Of a DNA stretch of 64,000 nucleotides, positions 1 to 11,792 are shown piece after piece. The notes beneath the pieces are model-generated. The model was not told the DNA's origin. It did no database searches and worked only from the letters and a program-made list of their open reading frames with translations. The position numbers and the translations under genes were made by a program. Each line of letters starts with the position of its first letter. The stretch's first letter is position 1. The DNA is from Symsagittifera roscoffensis (Eukaryota; Xenacoelomorpha; Acoela; Convolutidae): the NCBI RefSeq assembly GCF_963678635.1, contig NW_026971233.1, positions 273,342 to 337,341 of the forward strand. Reading direction: 5' to 3'.

Positions 1-1260
1 TTTGATTAAGTTTGGTCAAACCAGACTTTGACAAACGTTGCAATTGTTGAAATTGTTGAAGGAAACTTTTAGTTGTGCTACTTATGTATATATTTAGAAC
101 ATAGGTGAGTATATTTACCTATTTAAACCCGACTGATGTTTTTAACCTGTGTAAGACACGTGTTCACTGTGTGGCGACCTGGTAAGTTGGGGTAAACTCG
201 TTCGAAGAATAACTTTCCTAGCCAGAGAGTTTCTTAGTTTTAATACCAAAGAGGACCGCATAAATAACTGATTATACTTGGTGAGTGACGTCAAGTTATA
301 TTTAATAGGTGCGTGGCCGTGCCACGTCCCAACTTTTTAATCAGCAAGAGCGAAAAGAAGTTTTATGGCAAGATGACGTCAGTAGTCAGACAGCAAATTT
401 TATCTAGGACACTCCTCATGGTGCAAACTTTGTAAAAATGTTGGAAGGCAGTGAGATGTAGTACGATGCCATTTGTGACCCGTAGTGAGTTGAAGTGGAG
501 TAGATAAATTTCGTTTTCTAATGCGATTTGTAAGGTTGATTACAGAGAACTGGAACACTACTGACGATTACCCGGTGTTATGCGATCAATAGGTACATCG
601 ATGGGGACTGTCCGGGGAGTATGTGCCATTCTGCCAGATTGGCACAGCGCAACCTTACGGTGAAGCACGAATTAGCGAGAAAAGGCCTTAAAGACAAAAA
701 GTCACGATAAGTTCTAGAATTTTCTGTTTTCAAAGTTTCGATTAACGAACGAGTATTTCTCAGAAATACAGAAAACGGCCATTTTGACTGAAAAAGGTGA
801 AAGAAGAAGAACAACAATCAATCTAGTGGAAAACAGTCGCACGTTAACACAAAAAAAAACGAAGCCTCTTATTGTGACCCACGATAAGACCCTTAGCAGA
901 AGAAGATAGTGGGAAAGGAGGCTTCAGTGGCGAATTAGTGGAGAGCAGTACCCTCCCGTGCCACGAATTGAGAGATATAACGACGTTATCTCGAGGAAAA
1001 CACGGAAGCGGAGGCTTGGTCCCCCAGAGACTGATATATGGTGAAAGACTAAAGTAAACTAACTTTTTAGCTACTCTGATGCCATAGAACTTTGAATTGA
1101 CACCGGTATTGATTGATACTTTAGAATATGAGTAGCTAGGAAGAGGAAAGGGTCTATCCATATCCAATGGATTTAATATTGAGCTGTCACCAAAAACATA
1201 ATAAAATAGGGTATTCGAGCCGTGTTTTTAATGGCAAGCACGTAGTCTGAGGACTAAATT
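1..1260. other. Unannotated flank, no gene recognised
   Basis: Somewhat less AT-rich than the following DNA. Two minus-strand open stretches (578-817 and 844-1167) have no recognisable motif, no convincing splice sites and no homologue elsewhere in the window, so I do not call them genes. Confidence 0.4.
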
Positions 1261-1712
1261 ATTTTATGACCAGTTTATTAGAAAATTGTTTTTTTTAGCC
1301 GTCACTCAACAGCGCTCGTCCATCATCAATGCTACAAAATGCCCTATATATCAGTAAAGGTTCAAAATCTCAAGCCTCAAAATATTTTATCGAAATATTT
1401 TATGACTAGTTTATTAGAAAACTGTTTTTTTAGCCGTCACTCAACAGCGCTCGTCCAGTATCAATGCTACAAAATGCGCTACTTATCAGTAAAGGGTCAA
1501 AATCTCAAATCTCAAAATATAATACTAAAATATTTTATGACCAGTTTATTAGAAAACTGTTTTTTTTTAGCCGTCACTCAACAGCGCTCGTCCATCATCA
1601 ATGCTACAAAATGCCCTATTTATCAGTAAAGATTCAAAATCTCAAATCTCAAAATATATTATTAAAATATTTTATGACTAGTTTATTAGAAAACTGTTTA
1701 TTAGAAAATTGT
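1261..1712. repeat. Tandem repeat, unit about 136 bp, 3.3 copies
   Basis: Direct units run 1261-1396, 1397-1531 and 1532-1668, with a partial fourth at 1669-1712. Each begins attttatgac and contains a conserved core (cgtcactcaacagcgctcg) followed by an A/T-rich tail. Copies differ by a few substitutions and by T-run length. Open reading across the array is a by-product of the repeat. This is a small satellite-like array with no sign of a gene. Confidence 0.9.
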
Positions 1713-2400
1713 TTCTTCCTTCTAAAACTGTAGATTTAGTTAATGCTGTAGATTTAGTTACTTTACTGCCTCATAGTTATCTTTATTGCCTCATCTCATA
1801 AACTTTACTGCTGGTTTTATTGGTGCTACATAGTAGTTTAAATTCGATAAATTTTCAAGGATAGTTATGTATTTAAAATTGCCCAGTATTTCTTTTTGAC
1901 TCGAGAAAATTGGCTACACTGAAGCTGTTTGTTACTATTTTTTGGATCCACTCGTGACTTTTTAGTTATGCGCCTAAATGATAAAAATTTTGGCTGTATA
2001 AATTAACCAAGGATAGATGCTTACACTCAAAAGGGGTCATAACGATCGAAATGTGGTGGTCTTCTCTTTTCTTAAAAACTATAGAAAAAAATCTTCAATC
2101 CTCATTTAATTAACTGTTCATACCTCCTTTTCCCTTCTATATTTATGTCAGAATTTACGGGTCCAATATCAAAATTTCCTGGGTTTCAATTGATCGCTTC
2201 AATGGTGAGAACCTCAAATCTACGTTTTTTTTTCCTTCGAACTGTCATACAGATCACATGGTGGGCCTTAATGAGCCTGAGCTCTTCGAAAGGTTAAAAT
2301 ATTATAACTTGAAAAATTATTGTCATAAAGTTTCGGCTGCTTTGTTGAGTGCATTGTCGCTTTATTTTCATGTTATAACTCTCCTATTAATTCATAAGGA
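1713..2400. other. AT-rich DNA without a recognisable gene
   Basis: No motif, repeat or splice pattern that I can support, apart from the last residues of the array to its left and the first traces of Polinton sequence at its right edge. Confidence 0.4.
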
Positions 2401-2645
2401 GAGTTCAATTTCCTTTTCATTGATTAGAAAGAAAACGAAAATTATGATTTAGGTAGAAAATTTTATTTAATAATTTATAAGGAGAGTTCAATTTCCTTTT
2501 CACTGATTAGGTAGAAAACGAGAGATGATTTATTGAGACTTCTATCCTAGTGATCACTGTTGACTGGAAAAACTGGTAGAGATTTTTTTTTCTCTTGATA
2601 TGTTGTATTAAGTCATTCATAGTTTGAATCACAAGTTTAACGATT
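2400..2645 (-). pseudogene. Polinton polB exonuclease fragment (relic)
   Basis: Nucleotide similarity to the exonuclease segment of the better-preserved polB at 30,940-31,090. Shared landmarks are a gttcaatttc...tttttc block, a gatcactgttga block and the tgttgcat...aatca block. A short stretch (ataaggagagttcaatttcc) is duplicated about 75 bp apart. The piece lies out of order relative to the polB C-terminus beside it, so the relic is rearranged. Far too damaged to encode protein. Confidence 0.6.
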
Positions 2646-2649
2646 AACA

Positions 2650-3957
2650 ATTTCAAATCATCTATCAATTGAGTGGAAATTCACTGCCGCATCCAGTACT
2701 TTGCCATACTCAGAATCTTCTAATGCGCTTTTGTTCAGTCCTTTACTGCTAAAAATAAACTTTTGGCTTTTAAAATTTTATCAGCAATAAGTTTCACTAC
2801 AGAGGCACAACAATTCGGTGCATTTGAAATCCTCCATGACAAATTCTGGCTCTCTTTTACACTTCTTGTGTTTGGAGCAACAAAAAAAGGGAGGAAAGTT
2901 GATTGGGTCTGATGTAAAATCGTTTCGGCAGTCCTCGTTCCGCGTTTTAACCCATTCTGCTCGCTTGCTGAGACGGATATATTCTTATAAATCTTCTTCT
3001 GCTACCGCCTAATAGAGAGTAGATGTATCTATTTCAAATCCTTTATGGATGTAAACGTCGCAAAATTTATCGAAAAATTCATACTATAGTTCGGGCATCC
3101 TCATCTTGGTTTACTGAAGTTTTAAAAAAAATACATTATAGTCAGCTCTATAAATTGTTAAGTCTTTTTATAATTTCCTGTTCATATGAATCCTCAGCAG
3201 TATATTGAGTCTCTTAAAAAACTGGTTGTTGATGGGTTTTTTCTTCCACAATATATGTTTTCATTGTATGCTTCGACAAGTCCTTTACTTAACAGTCATA
3301 GGAATTATTTCTTGACAATTTCATTCAAGGTAATTTCCTCACTCACCGGCCAACTTCTTGAGAAAAATAGAAAGGAAATTAATATCCTATTGCTTCAAAA
3401 ACTGTTTCACAATATTTAAAACATCTATCAACACTTCATCAAAAAGTTTTATTCATATCGTGTAATAGCTTTCCGTTTTGCATTGAGATCTGGCTGCCGT
3501 AATTCACGATATGACCGTTTTTTCAAACATACGAACTCGATTTTGCTTGAGCTTGGAATCTTTCATTGCTCATTGTATTCACATCTCGTAAAAAAACTAT
3601 TGGCTTATCCTGACACATAAAAAACGGATAGAATTGACTATTAACAACACCAGCGATTGATTAAAACAAGTTTTTCGACTACCAATAAAAGCGTCTTGTT
3701 TTCTTCTGCTTTCCTCGTGAACTCATTTGCGAGGCCACCAGTCCTATCTTTCCGTATTTTGAAGCAAAACACTATCAATCAAGAATGAGATATAAAACTT
3801 AGCGTTAGATGACTTCGACATGTTTATATCAGACAAAGAATTGTTGATTTCGATAATGTGCAGGGGAGTTTCAACAAGTATACACTTTTATCATAAAAAA
3901 AACTTAGTCTGCACATCTTCCAGGGTAGAAACAACATCTTTTTTGTTAGGCAATTGA
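2650..3957 (-). pseudogene. Relic Polinton polB, palm and C-terminal part
   Basis: Protein-primed B-family DNA polymerase remnant on the minus strand. 2,650-3,200 aligns with the C-terminal region encoded at 28,494-29,165. 3,190-3,360 aligns with the motif-B region (29,170-29,340). 3,380-3,660 aligns with 29,950-30,250. About 0.6 kb of the palm between motif B and the upstream segment is missing. No open frame survives beyond about 70 codons. This is the 3' end of a second Polinton polB, older than the one at 28-37 kb. Confidence 0.75.
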
Positions 3958-6900
3958 AGAAAAATGCGGAAAATTTGCAATTTTTCTTGTTCTCTGTCAG
4001 AGTATTAGTAGCTGTAGTTTTCCAATCCCGTTGGTGGTTTGGTTCTGAACCCGAAATTTTTAATTGCTTGCTTCTTAGTTAACCTTATTAAACTTATTGC
4101 TGATAAGTTTCCAAAAATCGTCATACTTTTTGATTGGGATGATTGCTATTCTTCAATTTGCTGTAATAATTAGCAAGCAGCGGTAGTGTTGCTCATCGAA
4201 TTTTTTGGGACCATCAAACTATTCTTATGAATAATGTCTTTTCATCTCACCGGCTTTCTATGCTTTTAAGAAAGAATTTGAAATTATAGCTCCACCCTAT
4301 CCTTCTTTTTATTCAGATGCTTAATATCTTCAAATTTGAAGGAAAAAATTGTTGGCTTGCTTGATAACTGAACGTTTACTTTCGTTTTCATTAAAGACAT
4401 AGGAAAAGATGTATAATTTGTTGAAGTTTATATCATACTGACTACTGTTGTATCAAAACTTTAGTAGAATAATGGTGAATCTCTCGACATGTTGCATTAA
4501 ATCAATCAACTGATTTTTCAGTTCTGAGAAAGTGACTGGATGGGTCAAACTTTTCGTTTTATGCGATACCTTCATCTTCGGGTTTTTACTTCAATCTTCA
4601 TAAAACAGCTGTGTTCGTTGAAGTTGCTTAAAAAAGAGTTGAGATGTATTTTCTAAGAATGTTTTTTTTCAGAAACTTCGATCGAGTCTTTGCTTTATTT
4701 TTTGAGCCAAATATACAAATTTGCATTAATAACAATAATTAAGGATTTGGATGTTTGTCACGCAATGATATGGGTAGGTCAGACAAATTGGTTGAATTTA
4801 ACACCAAAATGTGTTCTTGATTAGCAATCCAGATTATGAAATCTGTCGGTTTTAACTCCTCGAAATGTACTCAAAATGTTTGTTTTTGTTGTATCATATG
4901 TTTGTTGTATCATAGAAGCTTCACTGTATTCTTGTTTTAATCGAAACTTCTTCGAGCCGATTCCACCATAAAAAATCCATTTTCAAAATCGATATGGTAT
5001 ATGAACAAAATTTTCTCTGCTACAGCATCAACTCTTGGCAAATTATTCATCGAAATTTCATAGAGATCTTTTGGATCGCATCTCTATTTTTAAGATAATC
5101 GTTACAATTTTGAAGTTTGAAGTTTCAAGACTTGATGTTATCTGTAAATGAACTGCAAGTTCTCGAAAAAAATTACAAAGTGTCCTTGTATGGTTAGCGG
5201 TTTGGATCTGAAGTCAAACAGTTTACTTAATGATTTCTCTGAAGTGTTTCGGGATTCACTGAGTCTGGACAGCCCGTGGGTACATTACAGCCCTTGGGAC
5301 AGACTATTGTAGAAAAGTGCGAAAAAAATGGCAGTTTTTCTAGTTCCCTGTCAGTTTATAAGTAGCTGTAGTTTTTCAATCGCGTAGATGGTTTGGTTTT
5401 GAAACCAAAATTTTTAATTGCTGGCTCCTTAGTTAGGCTAAAAAAACTCAGTGCTGATAAGTTTCTGAAAATTGTCATACTTTTTGATGGAGATGATTGC
5501 TATTCTTCAATTTGCTGTAATGATTAGCAAGCAGCGGTAGTGTTGCTCATCGAGTTTTTTGGGACTCTCAAATTTTCCTTATGAATAACGTCCTTTCATC
5601 TCACCGGCTTCTCATGCTTTTAAAAAAGAATTTGAAATTGTAGCTCCACCCAAACTTTTTTTTTATCCAGATGCTGAATATCTTCAAATTTGAAGGAAAA
5701 AATTGTTGGCTTCCTTGACAACTGAACGTTCACTTTCTTTTTCATTAAAGACATGTGAAAAGATGTATGATTTGACGAAGTTTATATCATACCGACTACT
5801 GTTGTATCAAAGTTTTAGTAGAATAATGGTGAATTTCTCTACATGTTGCATTAAATCAATCAACTGATTTTAGAGTTCTGAGAAAGCGACTGGATGGGTC
5901 TAATTTTTCGTTTTATGCGATACCTCCATCTTCGGGTTTTTACTTCAATCTTCATAAAACAGCTTTGCTCGTTGAAGTTGCTTAAAAAAAGTAAAAATGT
6001 ATTTTCTAAGAATATTTTTTTCAGAAACTTCGATCGAGTCTTTGCTTTATTTTTTGAGCCAAATATACAAATTTGCATTAATAACAATAATTAAGGGTTT
6101 GGATGTTTGTCACGCAATGATATGGGCAGGTCAGACAAATTGGTTGAGTTTGACACCAAAATTTGTTCTTGATTGCCAATCCAGGTTATGAATTCTGTCG
6201 ATTTTAACTCCTCGAATTGTACGCAAAATGTTTGTTATTGTTGTATCATATGTTTGTTGTATCATAAAAGCTTCACTTTATTCTTGTTTTAATCGAAACT
6301 TCTCCGAGCCGATTCCACCATAAAAAAACCATTTTCGAAATCGATATGGTAAATGTACAAAATGTTCTCTACTACATCATCAACTCTTGCAAATTACTCA
6401 TCGAAATTCCATAGAGATCTTTCGGATCGCATCTCTATTTTTAAGATAATCGTTAAATTTTTGAAGTTTGAAGTTTCTAGATTTGATATTATCTATAAAT
6501 GAACTGCAAATTCTCGAAAAAAATTACAAAGTTTCCTTGTATGATTAGCGGTTTCGATCTGAGCTCAAACAGTTTACTTAATGATTTCTCTGAAGTGTTT
6601 CGGGATTCACTGAGTCTGGACAGCCCGTGGGTACATTACACCCCCTGGGACAGACTATTGTAGAAAAGTGCGAAAAAATGGCAGTTTTTCCAGTTCCCTG
6701 TCAGTTTATAAGTAGCTGTAATTTTCCAATCGCGTAGATGGTTTGGTTTTGAAACCGAATATTTTAATTGCTGTCTCCTTAGTTAACCTAAAAAACTCAT
6801 TGCTGATAAGTTTCTGAAAATTGTCATACTTTTTGATCGAGATGATTGCTATTCTTCAATTTGCTGTAATAATTAGCAGGAAGCAGTAGTGTTGCTCATC

Positions 6901-8205
6901 GAGTTTTTTGGGACTATCAAACTATTCTAATGAATATTGTCCTTTCATCTCACCGGCTTCGTATGCTTTTAAAAAAGAATTTGAAATTAAAGCTCCACCC
7001 AAAACTTCTTCTTATCCAGATGATGAATATATCTCCAAATTTGTAAGAAAAATTTCTTGGCTCGCTTGATAACTGAAGGTTCAACTTCTTTTCCATTAGT
7101 TAAACAAAAAAGATTTATGATTGGAGGAAGTTTATATGATACCGACTACTGTTGAATCAAAATTTTATTCGAATAGTGATGAATCACTCGACATGTTGCA
7201 TTAAAAAATCAACTGATTTTTGCGTTCTGAGGAAATGACTGGATCGGTCTATTTTTTCGTTCTATGCGATACCTCCATCTTCAATTTTTCACTTCAATCT
7301 TCATAAAACAGCTTTGTGCGTGTTGAATTTCTTAAGGTTTTTTTTCAGAAACTTTGATCGGATGTCGGCTTTATTTTTTGAGCCAAATATACAAGCTTGC
7401 ATTAAAAACATTATTTAGGGATTTTTGTATCTTTGTCACACAATGTTATGGGTTGTTCAAACAAATTGAATGATATTGACACCAAAAAGTGTTCTTGATT
7501 GCCGAAATGTACGCAAAAAGTTTGTTTTTGTTGTATCATATGTTTGTTGTATCATAGAAGCTTCACTGTATTCTTGTTTTAATCGACACTTCTCCGAGCC
7601 GATTCCACCATAAAAAAATCCATTTTCAGAATCGATATGGTAAATGAACAAAATTTTCTCTACTACATCATCAACTCTTGGCAAATTATTCATCGAAATT
7701 CCATAGAGATCTTTCGGATCGCATCTCTATTTTTAAGATAATCGTTACAATTTTGAAGTTTGAAGTTTCAAGATTTGATGTTATCTGTAAATGAACTGCA
7801 AGTTCTCGAAAAAAATTACAAAGTGTCCTTGTATGGTTAGCGGTTTGGATCTGAGGTCAAACAGTTTACTTAATGATTTCTCTGAAGTGTTTCGGGATTC
7901 ACTGAGTCTGGACAGCCCGTGGGTACATTACAGCCCTTGGGACAGACTATTGTAGAAAAATGCGAAAAAAATGGCAGTTTTTCTAGTTCCCTGTCAGTTT
8001 ATAAGCAGCTGTAGTTTTCCAATCGCGTAGATGGTTTGGTTTTGAAATCGAAATTTTTAATTGCTTTCTCCTTAATTAACCTAAAGAAAACTCATTGCTG
8101 ACAAGTTTCTGAAAACTGTCATACTTTTTGATCGAGATGTTTGCTATTCCTCAATTTGCTGTATTAAATAGCGAGAAGCGGTAGTGTTGCTCATCGAGTT
8201 TTTTG
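3957..8205 (-). repeat. Three-copy tandem array of polB front module (relic Polinton)
   Basis: Direct repeats with joints near 3,957, 5,309, 6,661 and 7,950 (periods about 1,352, 1,350 and 1,290 bp), ending in a truncated fourth copy at about 8,205. Landmarks recur at 5,272, 6,622 and 7,912 (gacagcccgtgggtacatta, then a tgtagaaaa joint). Each unit matches the exonuclease, zinc-finger and upstream N-terminal coding sequence of polB in the element at 30.5-33.6 kb, minus strand. The units differ by many substitutions and short indels, so this amplification is much older than the one in the 27.9-44.9 kb element. None is translatable. Confidence 0.85.
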
Positions 8206-8731
8206 GGACAGGGTGGATCTACTACTTCAGTCTCTTTTTCCAAAAGTTTACGATACTAGTGAGATGAATGGATACATTTCATACAAATGGATTGAGAAAC
8301 GGAACACAGGCTGTCGAAAAAATTTTGAATCACACCCATTGAATTGTTCCATAATTTCTGCTCTATGAAACCCAATCACCGTGTGAAGTGAGAGCTAAAT
8401 TTATCAAGGAGGAATTCAGAGTCCACGGAATTGTTGCGCTTCTGTATCAAAACGTATTGCTGTTACGATAGTGAAAATCAAAAGTATGAGTTTAGCAATA
8501 AAGTTCTAAAAAAAGAACGCATTAAAACACTCTGTAGTAGGAACGAAAGGGTACTGAGAGAGGCAGAGAACTTGAAGACAATTAGTATAGGATTTAAAAC
8601 AATGAATCATACAGTTGCAACTTATGAACAAACTTAACAGAAACTTAAAAAAAAACTGAGCTACTTTAAATCTAATTATGAAGTTGAATATGATGGAATA
8701 CCTACATCCCAAAAACCTCTAAAGTTGTAGG
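8206..8731 (+). pseudogene. Relic polB C-terminus, inverted orientation
   Basis: Plus-strand remnant of the polB C-terminal region, opposite to everything at 2.4-8.2 kb. From about 8,440 to 8,731 the reading shares YCCYDS, QKYEFS, FKTMNH and VATYEQT blocks with the C-terminus encoded at 28,494-29,165, including the end near PLKL followed by a stop. The part before 8,430 matches only in pieces, and there is an internal stop after the VATYEQT block. It is followed by an eroded Polinton terminus, as expected for a polB 3' end next to its inverted repeat. Confidence 0.8.
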
Positions 8732-8879
8732 AAAAATTGTAGTAAAATTATATACGATGCAGTAGAATGATACATTTTTTCCTGTATTTTGAATTATTTT
8801 CAGTAGATTATTTTTCTAAAACATTGCGCTTGAGTTAATGGCTCAAACCAAAAAACCTTTAGATTTTATTCATTGCTGT

Positions 8880-9075
8880 TTTGGCAAAATCGGGCGCCAA
8901 AAGTTTTTTTGGTTACAAAGTTTTTTTTTGAAAATTTCCATCATACCATTGGGAAAACCTATTCTTACCCTATCTTTATACACAAGGTGATTAGTAGATA
9001 GTCTACTACTTATGTTAGTACATGGTGGTCAGTCTTCACCCATACCCACGATTCGGCTCCAACATAAACTATTAT
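8880..9075 (+). repeat. Eroded Polinton terminal inverted repeat
   Basis: Resembles the right terminal repeat at 44,730-44,934 in the same order: a ggcgcc block (8,893), an accattggga/aaacctattc block (about 8,945), a tatgttagtacatgg block with gtcttcaccc (about 9,012-9,040), then cggctccaacataaac near 9,055-9,070. The order and orientation beside a plus-strand polB C-terminus are those of a Polinton end. I could not define its exact tip or a target duplication. Confidence 0.65.
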
Positions 9076-9239
9076 TATTGTTTTAGGGCCCAAAATAGTC
9101 TTTTAAAGACTATTTTCAAGGGGCTCAAACAAATTTCAAAAATTCAAATTAATTTTTGAAAAACTTCTAGTGCTTTTTTTCATAGACATTCGTCCTTTGT
9201 AAAGACCTAAATAAGACATTGTACCGCTCAAAATCGCTC

Positions 9240-9640
9240 TAAAAAGAGGCAATTTTGCGGAATCCACAACTGTATTTAAGTAATCCAGAACAGTTTGTGG
9301 AATCAACAAACAAATAATAATAAAATCCGCAATTTGTTAGTGAAATTCGCAAAATGTAAGTAGAATCCGCAACTTTTGAGTGGAATCCACATTTTTTTGC
9401 GGATTCCGTTTATTTTTGTGGATTCCAGTTACACTTTTTGGAATCTACTTACTGTTGCGGAATCCAGAACAACTAGCAATATTTGCGTGTTGGAGAACCC
9501 GCAACAAAACAATTGTGCCGACCAAATTTACGTTACAATTATTTGTACGCGGAATCCACTTACTTTTTGGAACATGTTTGAAAATTTGTCTCCGGAATCC
9601 AGAAACGTACAGACACAAATGTTTGCGCCTATCCCTTGCA
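9240..9640. repeat. Degenerate short repeats around a GGAATCC core
   Basis: At least a dozen irregularly spaced copies of (g)gcggaatccac-like words, in both orientations (for example 9,256, 9,381, 9,402, 9,419, 9,457, 9,551 and 9,593). Open frames across it come from the repeat. It looks like a decayed simple array. Confidence 0.6.
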
Positions 9641-10480
9641 CAGTTTGGTCTCGTATTGGAAGTTCCAGAGCTCTACAACTTGGGAAGACTGTTGATCTGG
9701 CACTCTAAACGCATAAACTATTGATCTACAGATCATAATATAATAACCAAGACAAAAAATATAATTAACCAAGAAAAATAATAGGACCCCGAAAATTGGA
9801 GCTAGAAGGACTTATGTATAAATACGATCATAAGCATAGGGACTTCTACTATAGGTGTGGGAACTAATGTTCATTTACAAAAACCCAGGATAGGAATCCG
9901 TCCATTTTTTAAGGGTCCATTTCTTGCCAAGATTTTGCTGTACCTTAGGACCCCCCTAGTTGCCAGATTGTGTTTATGATTATTCTTACTGTTTATGATT
10001 AACAATCAACTTGCGTCTCATTCTAAATTTTGTGGCAAACAAAATTTTTAAAAAATTTTCTTTACTTTTTGCTGCCCAAATTGAATCAAAATAATTTGAT
10101 GCAAAATAAATGCAAAAGTTTTGGTGAAGGAAGGATGCAAAGGGATCTCTATTTGGTCAATTTTTCTGAATCTACTCAAAAGCGGTGCCTTGTTTTTGTT
10201 ATCGAAGAACGCATTTTATATTTTTCTGCATAAGTTTGAAAACTTTTCTATTCATAGACTGTTAGAAACACACATTCAAAAACAAATTTTTCAATGTAAC
10301 ACGAATGATGAAAAATACAAATGTATTAAGAAAAACACAAATGAAAAACACAAATGTATTTCATTGTTTCTTGCACCATACAATGTTATTATTTTTGTAT
10401 GAATTGAACGTTAAATTGTTAGGCGCTTGTGCGAAAATTACGCTTCTGATTTTAACTCAATTTTAGTATTGCTTCGAAAG
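9641..10480. other. AT-rich DNA upstream of the coiled-coil gene
   Basis: No gene recognised. This should hold the promoter of the gene starting at 10,487, but I can name no specific element. Short direct repeats of an acaaatg...aaaa word occur at 10,315-10,360. Confidence 0.4.
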
Positions 10481-10486
10481 GCAGAA

Positions 10487-11792
10487 ATGAGCGGTATAAC
10501 TGATAACTACTACAATTCGTACCACTCGAATAAACATAATGAGGAAACTATCGTTGAAAAAGAATTGAACTGCAGAAAAGCTTCAAATGACTACTTAGAC
10601 ATTGCAGGCATTGATGAAGTCGCTGTTAAAAATTCTGAGAAGCACTTAAACTTTGCGACTATCCCTAGCAAATTGACAATACAAAGATGGCATTTGATTT
10701 TGATTTGTGCTCTATTCCTGATCAACCTGTTATCGGTACTAGCGATTGCAGCTTTTGCATTCACTAAAATATCGTCAGTGAAAATTGAATACCAGAAATT
10801 GCGAAGCAGCCAAGAAAAAACGATGAAGATTCTTCATGACCACTCCAAAATTTTTGATTGCCAGAATTGGGCCACTCAAGCGCAACATGTAAGCAGTTTC
10901 ATCAATTTATTATGATTTCTTAAGATAGGAACTGGTAGTATATACAAACAGATCAAATTTTGAGCACCAAATGTTTTCTGACCAGAAAAAATCTTTCATG
11001 TTTTTCAAAACAAAATTATATTGTAATTAAATCCTGATCAGAAAACATTTCAAAAGTTTAGTCTTTCTACTTTTTGAAATTTGAACTTATAGAGAAGCAG
11101 ATTGAGCCACGCATGAATTTCGGGCTCAACAAGAAATTTAAGTCTAAAAACAAACAACAATCACAAAATGAGTAATAATTTTTATTAGAGGGTTAATTTT
11201 TTTAAGTAAATTGACAAAATTTGTAAATTCGAAATGAACGTAGGGAATGTTAAAAGTTTCATACTTGCTCCTAGATATCAACATTATGAAACAATCTGAC
11301 GAAAGTCATTATCAAGAACAAATTGAAGGCCTCAACTTAACTATTATCGCTCTCGAAACCAAAATGGGAAATTTTGATGAAATGTTTACTGAAATTTATG
11401 AAGCAAAAATTCCACATATAGAGGCAAAATTAGAACAAACTAGTTCATCAGACTGCGATGATTTTGATTGTTTGAACGAATCAATCTTGCTTTACCAAAA
11501 TCAAACTCACTTTCAGTTATCACATCTGGAGGACGAAATGAATGATATCAACTCAACATTGAACCGCGTGGATGACACATTGTTCACGACACATGATGGT
11601 CTTACAAACCTAACAGACCAAGTCAATGAATGGAAATTTGACACCATCCCAAATTTCGGGATAAGAATTGAAAAACTTGAAAACGACACGGAAAAAAACA
11701 CAAGAGACATTTCTTTTCAGAATATGCAACAAAGTGTGTTAAAAAGCAGAATGGGGGCAGCCGAGTCACGGATCACAGATTTAGGAGGATAA
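10487..11792 (+). CDS. Putative type II membrane protein with coiled-coil ectodomain (two exons)
   Basis: Unrecognised, but it looks like a real host gene. The first ATG is at 10,487. Exon 1 (10,487-10,888) ends at a GTAAGC donor. The best phase-0 acceptor is at 11,243 (cgtag), giving a 355-bp intron and a protein of about 316 residues. Residues 1-65 are hydrophilic. Residues about 70-92 form one hydrophobic segment (HLILICALFLINLLSVLAIA), with no signal peptide before it, so the long C-terminal part should face the lumen or outside. Exon 2 is acidic, predicted coiled coil with heptad-like L/I spacing, and has six N-glycosylation sequons (NLT, NES, NQT, NST, NLT, NDT), which supports an extracellular location. 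No lectin, collagen or other domain is visible at the C-terminus, which ends soon after the coil. A closer acceptor at 11,274 is out of phase. Function unknown. Confidence 0.55.

Noticed and set aside
1339-1733. Overlapping plus-strand proteins with a repeated block
   Set aside because: They are frames through the 136-bp tandem repeat, with unit length changes breaking frame.
9376-9724. Plus-strand proteins of 110 and 114 codons in two frames
   Set aside because: Both lie over the GGAATCC repeat field and share no motif with any family. Neither has splice or start context.
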